A DNA stretch of 30,317 nt from Eubacterium sp. (GCA_023663915.1 JAMPGN010000021.1:1-30317); one strand, 5' to 3'; counted from the stretch's first letter, positions 1 through 9,729 are shown. Translations and numbers: made by a program. Notes: generated from the sequence alone by a model not told the origin.

Positions 1-162
1 CCCGAATCGCGCATGGATGCGCGTTGAGGGCGGTTGCGTCCGGTATCACAGCTTACATCGGAATGCTTAGAAAATCCATTCGACGAAACCCGACACAAGA
101 GAACTTTTTGTGCAATCTGCCCTCACAACTTATACTATAGAACTTCTGACACCCGAACACTC
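1..162. other. Left-edge non-coding stretch downstream of galE
   Basis: No convincing gene was found here; a plus-strand frame running through it continues antisense through galE and looks like a shadow. A perfect 7-bp inverted repeat (CGCGCAT, 2-nt gap, ATGCGCG) lies at 8-23. A weak 5-bp hairpin (CACAA/TTGTG) is at 94-112. Neither is followed by a T-run on the galE strand, so I do not call a terminator for galE. Confidence 0.4.
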
Positions 163-1179
163 TTAATCCTCATACCCGTTCGGATTATTGCTCTGCCATC
201 TCCAAGAGTCCGCGCACATCTCCTTGATACCGTACTGCGCCTCCCAGCCGAGTTCCCGCTTCGCCTTATCCGCATTGGAATAGCAGGTTGCAATATCCCC
301 GGCGCGCCTGTCTTTGATGACATACGGAATCTTCACCCCGGTAGCTTCCTCGAAATTCTTCACAATATCCAACACGCTATATCCAACGCCCGTGCCTAAA
401 TTGTAGATACACAGTCCCGCCTTCTCCTCGATCTTCTTAAGCGCTTTCACATGTCCCACCGCAAGGTCAACTACATGGATATAATCGCGCACCCCCGTCC
501 CGTCCGGCGTATCATAATCGTTGCCGAACACGCCAAGCTCCTTCAACTTGCCTACTGCTACCTGTGTAATATAAGGCATTAAATTATTCGGTATTCCGTT
601 AGGATTCTCACCAATCGTACCGCTCTGGTGCGCACCGATGGGATTAAAGTAGCGAAGCAGGATCACGTTCCACTCCGGATCGGCTTTCTGCATATCGGAA
701 AGAATCTGTTCGAGCATCGATTTCGTCCAACCGTAAGGATTCGTGCACTGTCCTTTCGGACACTCCTCCGTAATCGGAATCACCGCCGGATCGCCATATA
801 CGGTCGCTGAGGAAGAAAAGATAATATTCTTCACACCATGTCTACGCATCACATCCACCAGCGTCAACGTACCTGCAATATTGTTCTCGTAATATTCCCA
901 AGGCTTCTGCACAGACTCACCCACCGCCTTAAGCCCTGCAAAATGAATACAGGAATCAATCGTTTCCTGCGCAAAAATATTCTCCAAGGCATCTCTATCC
1001 AAGATGTCCGCTTTATAGAATTTCACCGGTTTCCCTGTGATCTTCTCCACCCTCTCAAGAGATTTCTCACTGGAATTAGCCAGATTATCCACCACTACTA
1101 CATCATATCCTGCATTCTGTAGCTCAACTACCGTATGGGAACCAATATAGCCCGCACCGCCTGTCACCAAAATTGCCAT
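163..1179 (-). CDS. galE: UDP-glucose 4-epimerase
   Basis: This cytoplasmic NAD-dependent epimerase interconverts UDP-glucose and UDP-galactose in the Leloir pathway. The 338-residue length is typical of the family. The Rossmann motif GGAGYIGSH is at residues 7-15. The SDR catalytic set is present as FSSSATVYG (Ser/Thr region) and YGWTK (Tyr-x-x-x-Lys). PNNLMPYI and the [10 protein letters not shown] block, both classical GalE signatures, are also seen. The start follows an AGGTG-like ribosome site 8 nt upstream. It lies downstream of a UDP-sugar pyrophosphorylase on the same strand but has its own promoter-like sequence in the 157-nt gap, so co-transcription is possible but not required. UDP-GlcNAc epimerisation as an additional activity cannot be judged from sequence. 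Confidence 0.96.
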   Translation of the reverse strand: MAILVTGGAGYIGSHTVVELQNAGYDVVVVDNLANSSEKSLERVEKITGKPVKFYKADILDRDALENIFAQETIDSCIHFAGLKAVGESVQKPWEYYENNIAGTLTLVDVMRRHGVKNIIFSSSATVYGDPAVIPITEECPKGQCTNPYGWTKSMLEQILSDMQKADPEWNVILLRYFNPIGAHQSGTIGENPNGIPNNLMPYITQVAVGKLKELGVFGNDYDTPDGTGVRDYIHVVDLAVGHVKALKKIEEKAGLCIYNLGTGVGYSVLDIVKNFEEATGVKIPYVIKDRRAGDIATCYSNADKAKRELGWEAQYGIKEMCADSWRWQSNNPNGYED

Positions 1180-1300
1180 TTCAACACACCTGCCCTTTCT
1201 CGACTCGTTCGATTGTGAAAATGTTACGACTTCGCAACTCCGTCACTCGTGTAATCTGTTCTTGATTTATACATAGTCTACTCTCGCGCGCACATTCTAT

Positions 1301-1331
1301 ACAATAGGATAATGTTATCCAAATCTGTCAA
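1301..1331 (-). promoter_or_regulatory. Putative galE promoter with dyad in the spacer
   Basis: On the minus strand a perfect TTGACA (1326-1331) begins 5 bp past the stop codon of the upstream gene. The best -10 is TATTGT (1301-1306) at a long 19-bp spacing, with an overlapping TATAGAAT just beyond. The spacer contains a 6-bp inverted repeat GGATAA-tg-TTATCC (1307-1320), which could be an operator. The non-optimal spacing keeps confidence low. Confidence 0.35.
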
Positions 1332-1336
1332 AATGT

Positions 1337-2563
1337 TTACAGTTCAATTCTATTCTCCCTACACAGCTTCCTTGCGCTCTCCACCGAATCAATCCCCGTC
1401 TTGTTCTTAATCGGCGCAAACTCCCGCTCTCTAACCACCTCGTAGGGCAGGCAAGAATCCAACTCATGAATCATGTCAAGCACAAGCTGTTCAAACTTAT
1501 AACCGTTAGGATTCTCCGGCTTCACCAACATACCATTCTCATCCAGATAAGGAATCTTTTTCTCCACGATATGGAGGGGCAGTTTCCTTGCCACAATCTC
1601 CTCCAGACCTTTTTCCCGGAAAAGATAATTCAGGATCACCCCGAAATTGTATGCGGGTTCTCCCTGTTCATCCGTTGCGCTCATCAGCTCTTCCGTCATT
1701 TCATAATATTCCACGATGGACGGTCTTCCGTCTTCCAAACACATTGCGCCCACCTTCTCATCCGGCGCGTTTTTCCTGACCACCTTGGCGCCCACCGCAC
1801 TGTTTGTCGCGATGGTGGCCCCCACGAAGCAAGGGTCTGCGATGCGCTGCAGCACATTGTCCACCGCAAACACGTTCAGCCATTCCACGCCCGCTTCTTT
1901 GATTTTGTCCACCACACCCCATTTGATCATGGACAAAAACCAGCCACCATTACCGTTTGGCGAGGTAGACATTTTCCATTTTTCTTCCATATATACCTTG
2001 CCATCATAATCGGACGCCGGCGCCATGTCCTGCATGAAGAATGTCACATAATCGGGATGGTAGCCGAAATAATTTTTTTCCTTGAAAAAAGAAGTGGTAA
2101 CTTCATGGTTCTTATCACTCGTCATGACATAGAGCGGAATCCACACACCCGCCTGCCGTACTACATCCATCAGATTTTCGATCAGACGCTGGAAAATAAA
2201 CACTTCTTTCGTCAGCCCGATATTGTAAACGCCTTTCGGCGCATCAGACCCCAGTCGGGTTCCCATACCACCCGCAAGGAGCACAGCCCCCACTTTGCCA
2301 GCCTTAATCGCCTCAAAACCAATCTTCGTATATTCCTCGCGCTTCTCCTCAATCTTAGAAAGCTGCATCACCTCAATCGGCGTAATGACTCCCCTCGGAT
2401 TAAGTTCCTCTTTCTTCTGGCACTGACTAAGCACTTCAAAATCCGTGTTGGCAACCTGCTCTATCAACGCTTCCTTCTCATACCCGCTCAGTTCATCATA
2501 GTATTTCAGCACATGTAGTTGCCCGTATTTCTCCAACTTGTCATAAGCCTCTTGATATTCCAT
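1337..2563 (-). CDS. UDPGP-family UTP:sugar-1-phosphate uridylyltransferase
   Basis: This enzyme makes a UDP-sugar from UTP and a hexose-1-phosphate or N-acetylhexosamine-1-phosphate, in the cytoplasm. It belongs to the eukaryote-like UDPGP type 1/AGX family rather than the GalU family. The nucleotide-binding loop LAGGMGTRLG...PKG is present. So are the SPNGNGGW motif (SPDGNGG in UDP-GlcNAc pyrophosphorylases) and a C-terminal NPNGYKFEQLVLD block matching the family's substrate-binding K-FE-F-D motif. I place the start at 2563 (408 residues) because AAAAGGAG sits 6 nt upstream; an ATG 3 nt earlier is too close to it, and the longer frame to 2581 would read through the ribosome site. galE follows, so the pair would supply and interconvert UDP-glucose/galactose or the GlcNAc/GalNAc equivalents. 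The exact sugar specificity is not readable. Confidence 0.88.
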   Translation of the reverse strand: MEYQEAYDKLEKYGQLHVLKYYDELSGYEKEALIEQVANTDFEVLSQCQKKEELNPRGVITPIEVMQLSKIEEKREEYTKIGFEAIKAGKVGAVLLAGGMGTRLGSDAPKGVYNIGLTKEVFIFQRLIENLMDVVRQAGVWIPLYVMTSDKNHEVTTSFFKEKNYFGYHPDYVTFFMQDMAPASDYDGKVYMEEKWKMSTSPNGNGGWFLSMIKWGVVDKIKEAGVEWLNVFAVDNVLQRIADPCFVGATIATNSAVGAKVVRKNAPDEKVGAMCLEDGRPSIVEYYEMTEELMSATDEQGEPAYNFGVILNYLFREKGLEEIVARKLPLHIVEKKIPYLDENGMLVKPENPNGYKFEQLVLDMIHELDSCLPYEVVREREFAPIKNKTGIDSVESARKLCRENRIEL

Positions 2564-2647
2564 CATAATCTCCTTTTCCACTTGTTTCAGCCATCATTTA
2601 CAATGACTCATTATTACCCACAATTATTCCATACTCAGGCACAGTGG

Positions 2648-2703
2648 AAAGTTCATATCCGAAGGAATCCCTCGGAAAACGAGGCAACAAAGATATGAAC
2701 TTT
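2648..2703 (-). promoter_or_regulatory. Leader hairpin upstream of the UDP-sugar pyrophosphorylase
   Basis: Two arms, 2648-2659 and 2692-2703, are perfectly complementary over 12 bp (AAAGTTCATATC/GATATGAACTTT). Inside is a second perfect 5-bp stem (CCTCG/CGAGG, 2670-2674 with 2680-2684) with a 5-nt loop. It lies between the predicted transcription start (about 2737) and the start codon at 2563, so it would be in the 5' leader. There is no U-run behind it, so it is not a classical terminator. Whether it acts as a regulatory RNA, mRNA stabiliser or DNA site is unknown. Confidence 0.6.
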
Positions 2704-2743
2704 TCGCTAAACATCCGTCATGAATAACATATATCATTTTACC

Positions 2744-2772
2744 ATTCTACCACAACCCATATTTTACCTCAA
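2744..2772 (-). promoter_or_regulatory. Promoter of the UDP-sugar pyrophosphorylase gene
   Basis: The minus strand reads TTGAGG (2767-2772), a 17-bp spacer and TAGAAT (2744-2749), a good sigma-A-type match. It would give a leader of about 170 nt before the start codon at 2563. Confidence 0.6.
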
Positions 2773-2890
2773 TGCATATCTGTAATATACTATGATACAT
2801 AAAGCTGCAGATATTGCCAAAGAAGCGAAATCTACGATGGGATACCACGGACAGACGGTGCCGCAGACCTTGCAGAACTGTTACATAGAT

Positions 2891-4240
2891 TTACGATTTC
2901 GTTAAGATTGCCGCCATTTTCCTACGGACATAGAAGAATGCCGGAATCAGGAAAATATCGGCAAATATCCACGCGAGAGGATTGGCAAAGCGCACTGCAT
3001 GGAAGCCAAATACCGGAACAAGCACAAAGCCGGCCAGTCCTCTTGCCAACATCTCAAATGCCCCGGCAAACACGGCAAGTTTGCTAAAGCCCATTCCCTG
3101 AATGAGAAAACGGACAATATTGACCAGCGCCAACGGGAAATAGAATAACACATTCGTGCTGATAAATGCAAAGGCATTATTCAATATCGCGCTTTCTTTG
3201 GCATCCAAAAATAAGAGCAGCAAATTTCTCCCCGCCAGATACACGACCCCGATGGCAATCACCGAGTAGACCAGTCCGAGCAACGTACAGGATTTCAAAC
3301 CTTTGTCTACGCGATCCAAGTCTCCCGCTCCCACGTTCTGTCCGCCGTAAGTCGCCATCGTGGAACCCATTGCATCAAAAGGGCACATCATGAGCATGCT
3401 CAGCTTACTTCCCGCCGTCACTGCCGCGACCGCATCCGAGCCGATTCCGTTTACTGCACTCTGCAGAATAACACTGCCGATCGCCGTGATGGAATATTGC
3501 ATTCCCATAGGAATACCCATATTACACAATTTTCCGACACAATCACGATTCCACCGCCACTCTTCCCTCGACAGTTTCAATATCGTGAACTTCTTATACA
3601 TATAGACAAGACAGCAGATTCCCGCTACAGCCTGTGAAATTACCGTGGCAACTGCAGCTCCCGCAATCCCCATACCAAATATGATGATGCATAGCAAATC
3701 CAGAAAGATATTCAGAACCGCCGCCATCACCAGAAAGACAACCGGAGTTCTACTATCCCCCAGAGAGCGCAGGATCGCCGCTGTCGTATTATACAGGAAC
3801 GTAATCGGAATCCCAAGAAAAATAACAACAATATAACTATATGATCCGTCAATAATATCAGCAGGCGTTCTCATGACCTGCAGAATGGGACGGCACAGTG
3901 CAACCACGAATACGGTTATGACTACCGCGAAGATCATCGCAAGCCACACACAGTTTGCCACATATTTGTGCAGATTTTCTTCATGTTTTGCACCATATTC
4001 CTGCGCGATCGGAATCGCAAATCCATTACACACACCCATACAGAATCCGATAATCAGAAAATTGACCGAACCGGTCGCGCCTACCGCCGCCAACGCATTC
4101 ACTCCTAAATAGTGCCCTACAATAATCGTGTCCACCATGCTGTAAAACTGCTGGAAAAGCAGCCCGAACAAAAGCGGAACGGCAAAACCGAGAATCAGCC
4201 GCATAGGGCTTCCCTTTGTCATATCTTTTTCCATAATCAT
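2891..4240 (-). CDS. MATE-family multidrug/metabolite exporter (copy 1)
   Basis: A 449-residue polytopic membrane protein with about twelve hydrophobic segments. It has the typical opening KGSPMRLILGFAVPLLFG followed by MVDTIIVGHYLG and AAVGATGS, characteristic of DinF/NorM-like MATE antiporters of Clostridia. The family exports cationic drugs or metabolites using a Na+ or H+ gradient; the substrate is not predictable. The two halves show the internal pseudo-repeat expected of the fold. A second Met two codons downstream is an alternative start; GGAGAAAGG lies upstream of both. It sits 105 nt downstream of the GH51 gene on the same strand and could be read from it. Confidence 0.93.
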   Translation of the reverse strand: MIMEKDMTKGSPMRLILGFAVPLLFGLLFQQFYSMVDTIIVGHYLGVNALAAVGATGSVNFLIIGFCMGVCNGFAIPIAQEYGAKHEENLHKYVANCVWLAMIFAVVITVFVVALCRPILQVMRTPADIIDGSYSYIVVIFLGIPITFLYNTTAAILRSLGDSRTPVVFLVMAAVLNIFLDLLCIIIFGMGIAGAAVATVISQAVAGICCLVYMYKKFTILKLSREEWRWNRDCVGKLCNMGIPMGMQYSITAIGSVILQSAVNGIGSDAVAAVTAGSKLSMLMMCPFDAMGSTMATYGGQNVGAGDLDRVDKGLKSCTLLGLVYSVIAIGVVYLAGRNLLLLFLDAKESAILNNAFAFISTNVLFYFPLALVNIVRFLIQGMGFSKLAVFAGAFEMLARGLAGFVLVPVFGFHAVRFANPLAWIFADIFLIPAFFYVRRKMAAILTKS

Positions 4241-4276
4241 CCCAGCCTTTCTCCCTAAATAAAACGTAATGCAAAC

Positions 4277-4313
4277 ACCCCGGCATCCAAGATGTCCGAG
4301 GCGTCTGCGGGGT
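4277..4313 (-). terminator. Weak hairpin between the GH51 and MATE genes
   Basis: ACCCC/GGGGT (4277-4281 with 4309-4313) continues after one bulged base into GCA/TGC. This gives a GC-rich 8-bp stem in the GH51-MATE gap. Only short T-runs follow on the minus strand, so it may be a partial terminator/attenuator or no terminator at all. Confidence 0.3.
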
Positions 4314-4345
4314 ACATATTAATAAACACAAAAGGAAGAATGATA

Positions 4346-5923
<1,578 letters not shown>

Positions 5924-6016
5924 CTATTGTCTGATGCCATCTGTTTCCGATTCCCTAATTGTATTTTCATTCTATCAGAAAAAAGGGCGATATCCATATC
6001 TTTTCTTCCGTTGTAT

Positions 6017-6045
6017 TTGACTTTTTTTCCGATATTGTATAGGAT
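6017..6045 (+). promoter_or_regulatory. Promoter of the AraC-type regulator
   Basis: TTGACT (6017-6022), exactly 17 bp, then TAGGAT (6040-6045). Transcription would begin near 6052 and include the duplicated 25-bp repeat and hairpin in a ~120-nt leader. Confidence 0.55.
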
Positions 6046-6068
6046 AAATTTTATACGGAAATAACCTT

Positions 6069-6162
6069 AGGAATTTCTTATAACATAAACGAGCAAGCTC
6101 GTTTACGAAATTCGCTTCGCGAACTCGAAATTTGCCAAGGAATTTCCTATAACATAAACGAG
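6069..6162 (+). repeat. Direct repeat (25 bp, one mismatch) flanking snap-back hairpins
   Basis: A 25-bp sequence at 6069-6093 recurs at 6138-6162 with a single T/C difference (period 69 bp). The end of the first copy (AAACGAG) pairs with CTCGTTT right after it to form a perfect hairpin (6087-6104). A second small hairpin, TTCGC-ttc-GCGAA, follows at 6111-6123. The second copy ends in ACGAG and runs directly into the GAGGAG ribosome site of the regulator. Compare the similar arrangement at 24699-24817. Confidence 0.75.
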
Positions 6163-6172
6163 GAGTACCACC

Positions 6173-6952
6173 ATGTTTCACGTCGGATACTGTGACTATA
6201 ATCGTTCCAATCCCGATTATGATAAAATTGACCGCCCCGAAGGAAGCGGCGACTATCTTTTTCTCTATTTCATGACGCCTATGAAAGTGCAGGCGGATAC
6301 CGAAACCATCATCACGAAAGAAGGGGCTTTCATGCTCTATACGCCCGGAAATCAGCAGATCTATCAGGCGGTGAAACGATTCAAGAATAGTTTTGTCCAT
6401 TTTACATGCGACGACGATGACTTTGTGAAGGATTACGACCTTCCGGTCAACCGCATCGTCTATCTGCCCGACCCGGATGCCATGAACGCCCTTTTAAAAA
6501 ATATTTATGTGGAGAGCGTCGGAAAGCAGGCGCATTACCCGGAACAGATCGACAAGCTGATGCACCTGCTATTTATCCTTTTTTCCAGACAATTACGCGC
6601 CTATCCGAAGGAAGCCGGCATTCCCGTCGATCTCTACGAGCAGTTTCAAAAGGCACGGATCGAAATTCTCACCCATATCGACCGCGAATGGACATCGGAC
6701 AACATGGCGGCGCTGACTAATTTAGGGACAAGCCAGTTCTACAGTTATTACAGCCTGTTTTTCAACCGCTCCCCGAAGTCCGAGCTGTTAGACGCCCGCA
6801 TCGAGCGTTCCAAATACCTGCTCCGCGTGGAAAAATTACCGGTAGGACAGGCGGCAGCCATGGCAGGCTTCCATAATCTTTCGCATTTTACACGTTATTT
6901 CAAGAAAGAGTGCGGAATGACACCTACGGAATATGGGCGTGAGGAATCGTAA
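6173..6952 (+). CDS. AraC-family transcriptional regulator
   Basis: A 259-residue one-component regulator. An N-terminal sensor region (residues ~15-95, beta-rich, with EGAFMLYTPGNQQ typical of the AraC-binding cupin) precedes a C-terminal double helix-turn-helix. The second helix-turn-helix ends in GFHNLSHFTRYFKKECGMTPTEY, the AraC/XylS signature. The divergent GH51 arabinofuranosidase suggests that it senses an arabinose-containing sugar and activates that gene; this is inference. GAGGAG lies 8 nt before ATG and is formed by the second copy of the upstream direct repeat. Confidence 0.92.
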   Translation: MFHVGYCDYNRSNPDYDKIDRPEGSGDYLFLYFMTPMKVQADTETIITKEGAFMLYTPGNQQIYQAVKRFKNSFVHFTCDDDDFVKDYDLPVNRIVYLPDPDAMNALLKNIYVESVGKQAHYPEQIDKLMHLLFILFSRQLRAYPKEAGIPVDLYEQFQKARIEILTHIDREWTSDNMAALTNLGTSQFYSYYSLFFNRSPKSELLDARIERSKYLLRVEKLPVGQAAAMAGFHNLSHFTRYFKKECGMTPTEYGREES

Positions 6953-6968
6953 AATGATATGATTCTTA

Positions 6969-6998
6969 TTGACAAACGATCTTTTTAAAGGTTATTCT
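6969..6998 (+). promoter_or_regulatory. Promoter of the second MATE gene
   Basis: A perfect TTGACA (6969-6974), 18-bp spacer and TATTCT (6993-6998) lie between the regulator stop and the MATE start at 7060. Confidence 0.5.
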
Positions 6999-7059
6999 TA
7001 GGTAACATGCGTAATGCCATGATTTTGTACCAACATGTCATGAAAGGATTCCATATACC

Positions 7060-8433
7060 GTGAAAGACAGATTTTACTCTCAGATCATCAAACTTGTAGT
7101 GCCTATCGTGATTCAGAACTTACTCAGCGCCGCTGTCAACTCGGCGGACGTTGTCATGCTCAACTATGTGGGACAGTCCTCGATCTCCGCCGTGTCGCTT
7201 GCCTCGAACTACGCCAGCGTGCTTTTTATGGTGTATTACGGGCTAGGCACCGGAGCAACCCTGCTCTGTGCGCAGTATTGGGGCAAGAAAGAATTACAGC
7301 CAATCCGCGTGATCGAAGGGATTGCCATGCGTTTTTCCCTCTTAATCACACTCGTATTCTCCGGCTTCGCATTGTTTGCGCCGGAACTTATGATGAAACT
7401 TTTTACCGCCGACGCGGAACTGATTCAGATCGGTGCGGGATATCTTCGCGTGATGTCTCTCACTTACCTGTGCTGGAGCATTATCGAAATCTACCTTGCC
7501 GTACTGCGCAGTATCGGCAAGGTGACAATCTCCATGATTTTAAATATATTGGCATTCTCACTCAACATCTTGTTGAATGCAGTATTTATCTTCGGATTGT
7601 TCGGCGCACCTAAGCTGGGGGCTGTCGGCGTGGCGATCGCTACTGCCGCCTCCCGCGTGGTGGAACTTCTGGGCTGTATCCTCGTTTCCTTTGTATTCAG
7701 CAGAGACTTACGATTGAATCCCGCCTACATGTTTATCCGCAACAAACTGCTGCTCAAGGATTTCATTCATTTGTCTCTGCCAGCACTCGGCAACGATATC
7801 TCATGGAGCGTTGCTTTTTCCATGTATTCCGTCATATTGGGGCATCTTGGAAGTGATGCGGTCGCCGCCAACTCCTTGGTCGTGGTCGTGCGCAATTTCG
7901 GTACGGTGCTCTGTTTCGGCACTGCCAGCGCAGGCGGTATCCTGCTCGGAAATGTGATGGGCGAGGGCGATATGGAACGTGCCAAAGAATATGCATCGAA
8001 ATTATTAAAACTGACCGTAATCACCGGTGCGATCGGCGGTGTGCTGATTCTGATCGCCACCCCTTTTGTACTGCGCTTCGCCTCACTTTCGGATACGGCT
8101 ATGCACTATCTGAAATATATGCTTCTCATCAACACTTACTATGTGATGGGCGCGGCAGTAAACACAACGCTGATTGCCGGCGTTTTTCGTTCTGGCGGCG
8201 ACACCCGTTTCGGACTGATCTGCGATAGCGTCGATATGTGGTGCTACGCAGTTCCGCTCGGATTTCTTGCGGCGTTTGTGTTTAAGCTGCCCGTACTGGT
8301 CGTTTATTTCCTGTTATGTACCGATGAGTTTGTGAAATGGCCATGGGTGATCGGCCGCTACCGGAGCGGCAAGTGGCTCAAGAATATCACGAGAGACAAC
8401 CTTTTTACAGAAGATGGCGCGGGAGAATCTTAG
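7060..8433 (+). CDS. MATE-family exporter (copy 2)
   Basis: A 457-residue polytopic membrane protein of the MATE fold. The opening FYSQIIKLVVPIVIQNLLSAAVNSADVVML, later GSDAVAANSLV and an internal second half beginning near SLPALGNDISW fit the family. It starts with GTG; GAAAGGA lies 11 nt upstream. It has its own promoter and ends only 6 bp from the stop of the convergent nuclease gene, with no room for a terminator. The substrate is unknown. Its sequence is clearly different from the other two MATE proteins of the window, so this is not a recent tandem duplication. Confidence 0.93.
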   Translation: MKDRFYSQIIKLVVPIVIQNLLSAAVNSADVVMLNYVGQSSISAVSLASNYASVLFMVYYGLGTGATLLCAQYWGKKELQPIRVIEGIAMRFSLLITLVFSGFALFAPELMMKLFTADAELIQIGAGYLRVMSLTYLCWSIIEIYLAVLRSIGKVTISMILNILAFSLNILLNAVFIFGLFGAPKLGAVGVAIATAASRVVELLGCILVSFVFSRDLRLNPAYMFIRNKLLLKDFIHLSLPALGNDISWSVAFSMYSVILGHLGSDAVAANSLVVVVRNFGTVLCFGTASAGGILLGNVMGEGDMERAKEYASKLLKLTVITGAIGGVLILIATPFVLRFASLSDTAMHYLKYMLLINTYYVMGAAVNTTLIAGVFRSGGDTRFGLICDSVDMWCYAVPLGFLAAFVFKLPVLVVYFLLCTDEFVKWPWVIGRYRSGKWLKNITRDNLFTEDGAGES

Positions 8434-8439
8434 GCAATG

Positions 8440-9432
8440 TTATTTGATTCCTAATTCCTTCCGGAGCAGACGCTTTCGATACTTCTCGTCTTTTGCCGCA
8501 CGCACAAGATCATCCATGCGATCCTGCTCCGACAAGAGAAGAATTAGCCGGCTGAAACGCTCCGCTTCCTGCTGCCTGCCTTCTTCGATGCCCGCCTCTC
8601 GCCCTTCTTCTTTACTCTCTTCCAACCAGTCCGTGATTGCCTTACACATATTTATTCCGCCTTCCTTTCGGTAATACTCCTTTACTTCCACCAATCCCGC
8701 CGTATTCGTGTAGCGTGACACTACATCGAAAGCATCTTCTTCCATATTTTTATAATAATCGTCTTTCTCGACCAGCTCTTGAAGAGCCTTCTTATCCTCT
8801 GCACATCGTATAAAATCAAATACCTGCTTTACATCTGTCTTAAAAACACTGGTATCCTCCAAACTCTTAATCTCTATTACGTTGATTTTATAGTCCGGTA
8901 TCATTTTCTTCAATCCGGGCGGTATATCCGTAAAATCCAATATCTCATGCAGTGTTCTCGGACCATCCCACTTTTTTTCGCCAAAATATAGGATAAAAGT
9001 TACTACCGGATATAGACGGCTTTCTTTACAAAATCCGTATAAGTACTCACCAGTGCGCAATGTCTGATGGTTCTTTCTGACGCTTTTACGAATCTTTGAT
9101 GCCTGTTTCTCATACTCTCCTACATCGTAAGCCATATTTCTCAGCGGCATCGAGTAATCTGTCACTTCCTGGCTCTCAATTCCTATAATTGCAAAATTTA
9201 CGCCAAATGCGGTTTTTCTGATGCAGTCACGAATCCTGACCCGTCCATGTTTTACCTTGCTTCGCCGCTCCCGAACAAATTTAACGCCGGACAGGAAACC
9301 GCTCTGCGTATCAAGTTCGTATAAATCCGTTTTCGCTACTACCTGTCTGCCTTGGCAGGCAATGCCATTGATGATATCAGCATACCGCTCATCATCCGCA
9401 AAATATCCTTTCCATTCGATATCCCGTACCAT
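8440..9432 (-). CDS. Rpn-family recombination-promoting nuclease (PD-(D/E)XK)
   Basis: A 330-residue protein of the group annotated as Rpn family recombination-promoting nuclease/putative transposase, common in multiple copies in Lachnospiraceae. The N-terminal half has NGIACQGRQVV and the core FGVNFAIIGIESQEVTDYSMPLRNMAYD, where the E-x-Q is the expected PD-(D/E)XK metal-binding variant. A middle region contains HEILDF. The tail has a charged coiled-coil-like run EEGREAGIEEGRQ typical of the family. I start at 9432 because AGGAGG lies 8 nt upstream; the longer frame to 9468 reads through this site. Rpn proteins of E. coli increase RecA-independent recombination; whether this one moves DNA is unknown. 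Confidence 0.88.
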   Translation of the reverse strand: MVRDIEWKGYFADDERYADIINGIACQGRQVVAKTDLYELDTQSGFLSGVKFVRERRSKVKHGRVRIRDCIRKTAFGVNFAIIGIESQEVTDYSMPLRNMAYDVGEYEKQASKIRKSVRKNHQTLRTGEYLYGFCKESRLYPVVTFILYFGEKKWDGPRTLHEILDFTDIPPGLKKMIPDYKINVIEIKSLEDTSVFKTDVKQVFDFIRCAEDKKALQELVEKDDYYKNMEEDAFDVVSRYTNTAGLVEVKEYYRKEGGINMCKAITDWLEESKEEGREAGIEEGRQQEAERFSRLILLLSEQDRMDDLVRAAKDEKYRKRLLRKELGIK

Positions 9433-9440
9433 ATTCAATT

Positions 9441-9460
9441 CCTCCTGTACCCTGCAGGAG
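9441..9460 (-). promoter_or_regulatory. Ribosome-site-sequestering hairpin of the nuclease gene
   Basis: CTCCTG (9442-9447) pairs with CAGGAG (9455-9460) across a 7-nt loop. On the mRNA the downstream arm is part of the AGGAGG ribosome site (9441-9446) used by the start at 9432. A short competing start (ATG at 9468) overlaps the structure. This could hold translation low. Confidence 0.55.
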
Positions 9461-9729
9461 CTATTCATGAAAACTCCTGCTTTTATAATGTGAAATGAAA
9501 AGCATGAATTTTCTGAATATGTGACCGAAATAAAATTAACATTCTACCAATCACTTAGAATTGTTCTTACGATAGGGAAATCCCTTTCAGAACACAGGAT
9601 AAAAATATGTCATATTGTCCTGCGTGTAGAAAATATGCTTTGAATAAAATGTATCACGATTCTATTTTTACGTCAACACTTTGAAGAATTTTATATTTTT
9701 TCTTCAAAACGATTCAGGTGTCAAAACGC

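Larger units (their letters stand above)
2564..2890. other. Intergenic region: leader of the pyrophosphorylase gene plus a possible gene remnant
   Basis: This 327-nt gap holds the minus-strand promoter at 2744-2772, a ~170-nt untranslated leader with a strong two-level hairpin (2648-2703), and the 3' flank of the MATE gene. On the minus strand from about 2880 down to 2768 there is an open frame without a start. It reads like the end of a small zinc-ribbon plus one-transmembrane protein (a CKVCGTVC cluster, a hydrophobic run, then YYRYALR and stop). I cannot tell a decayed gene tail from chance. Confidence 0.4.

Noticed and set aside
34..399. 121-codon plus-strand frame at the left edge
   Set aside because: It runs antisense through galE, begins with TTG without a ribosome site and has no recognisable motif; treated as a shadow.
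1466..2518. 350-codon plus-strand frame opposite the pyrophosphorylase
   Set aside because: It is antisense to a clearly recognised enzyme, rich in His and Arg as expected from the complement, and has no family motif.
2789..2902. Short plus-strand frame starting MIHKAADIAKEAKST
   Set aside because: It resembles a LacI-type helix only superficially, overlaps the end of the MATE gene and has no upstream ribosome site.
6094..6137. Hairpin-rich spacer considered as CRISPR or tRNA
   Set aside because: There are only two repeat copies, with no series of spacers and no cloverleaf with acceptor stem or CCA.
9680..9708. 9-bp AT-rich hairpin as a second terminator of the ABC operon
   Set aside because: The GC-richer hairpin with six T residues at 9730-9755 is nearer the stop codon and a better terminator. 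This one has no T-run after the stem on the minus strand.
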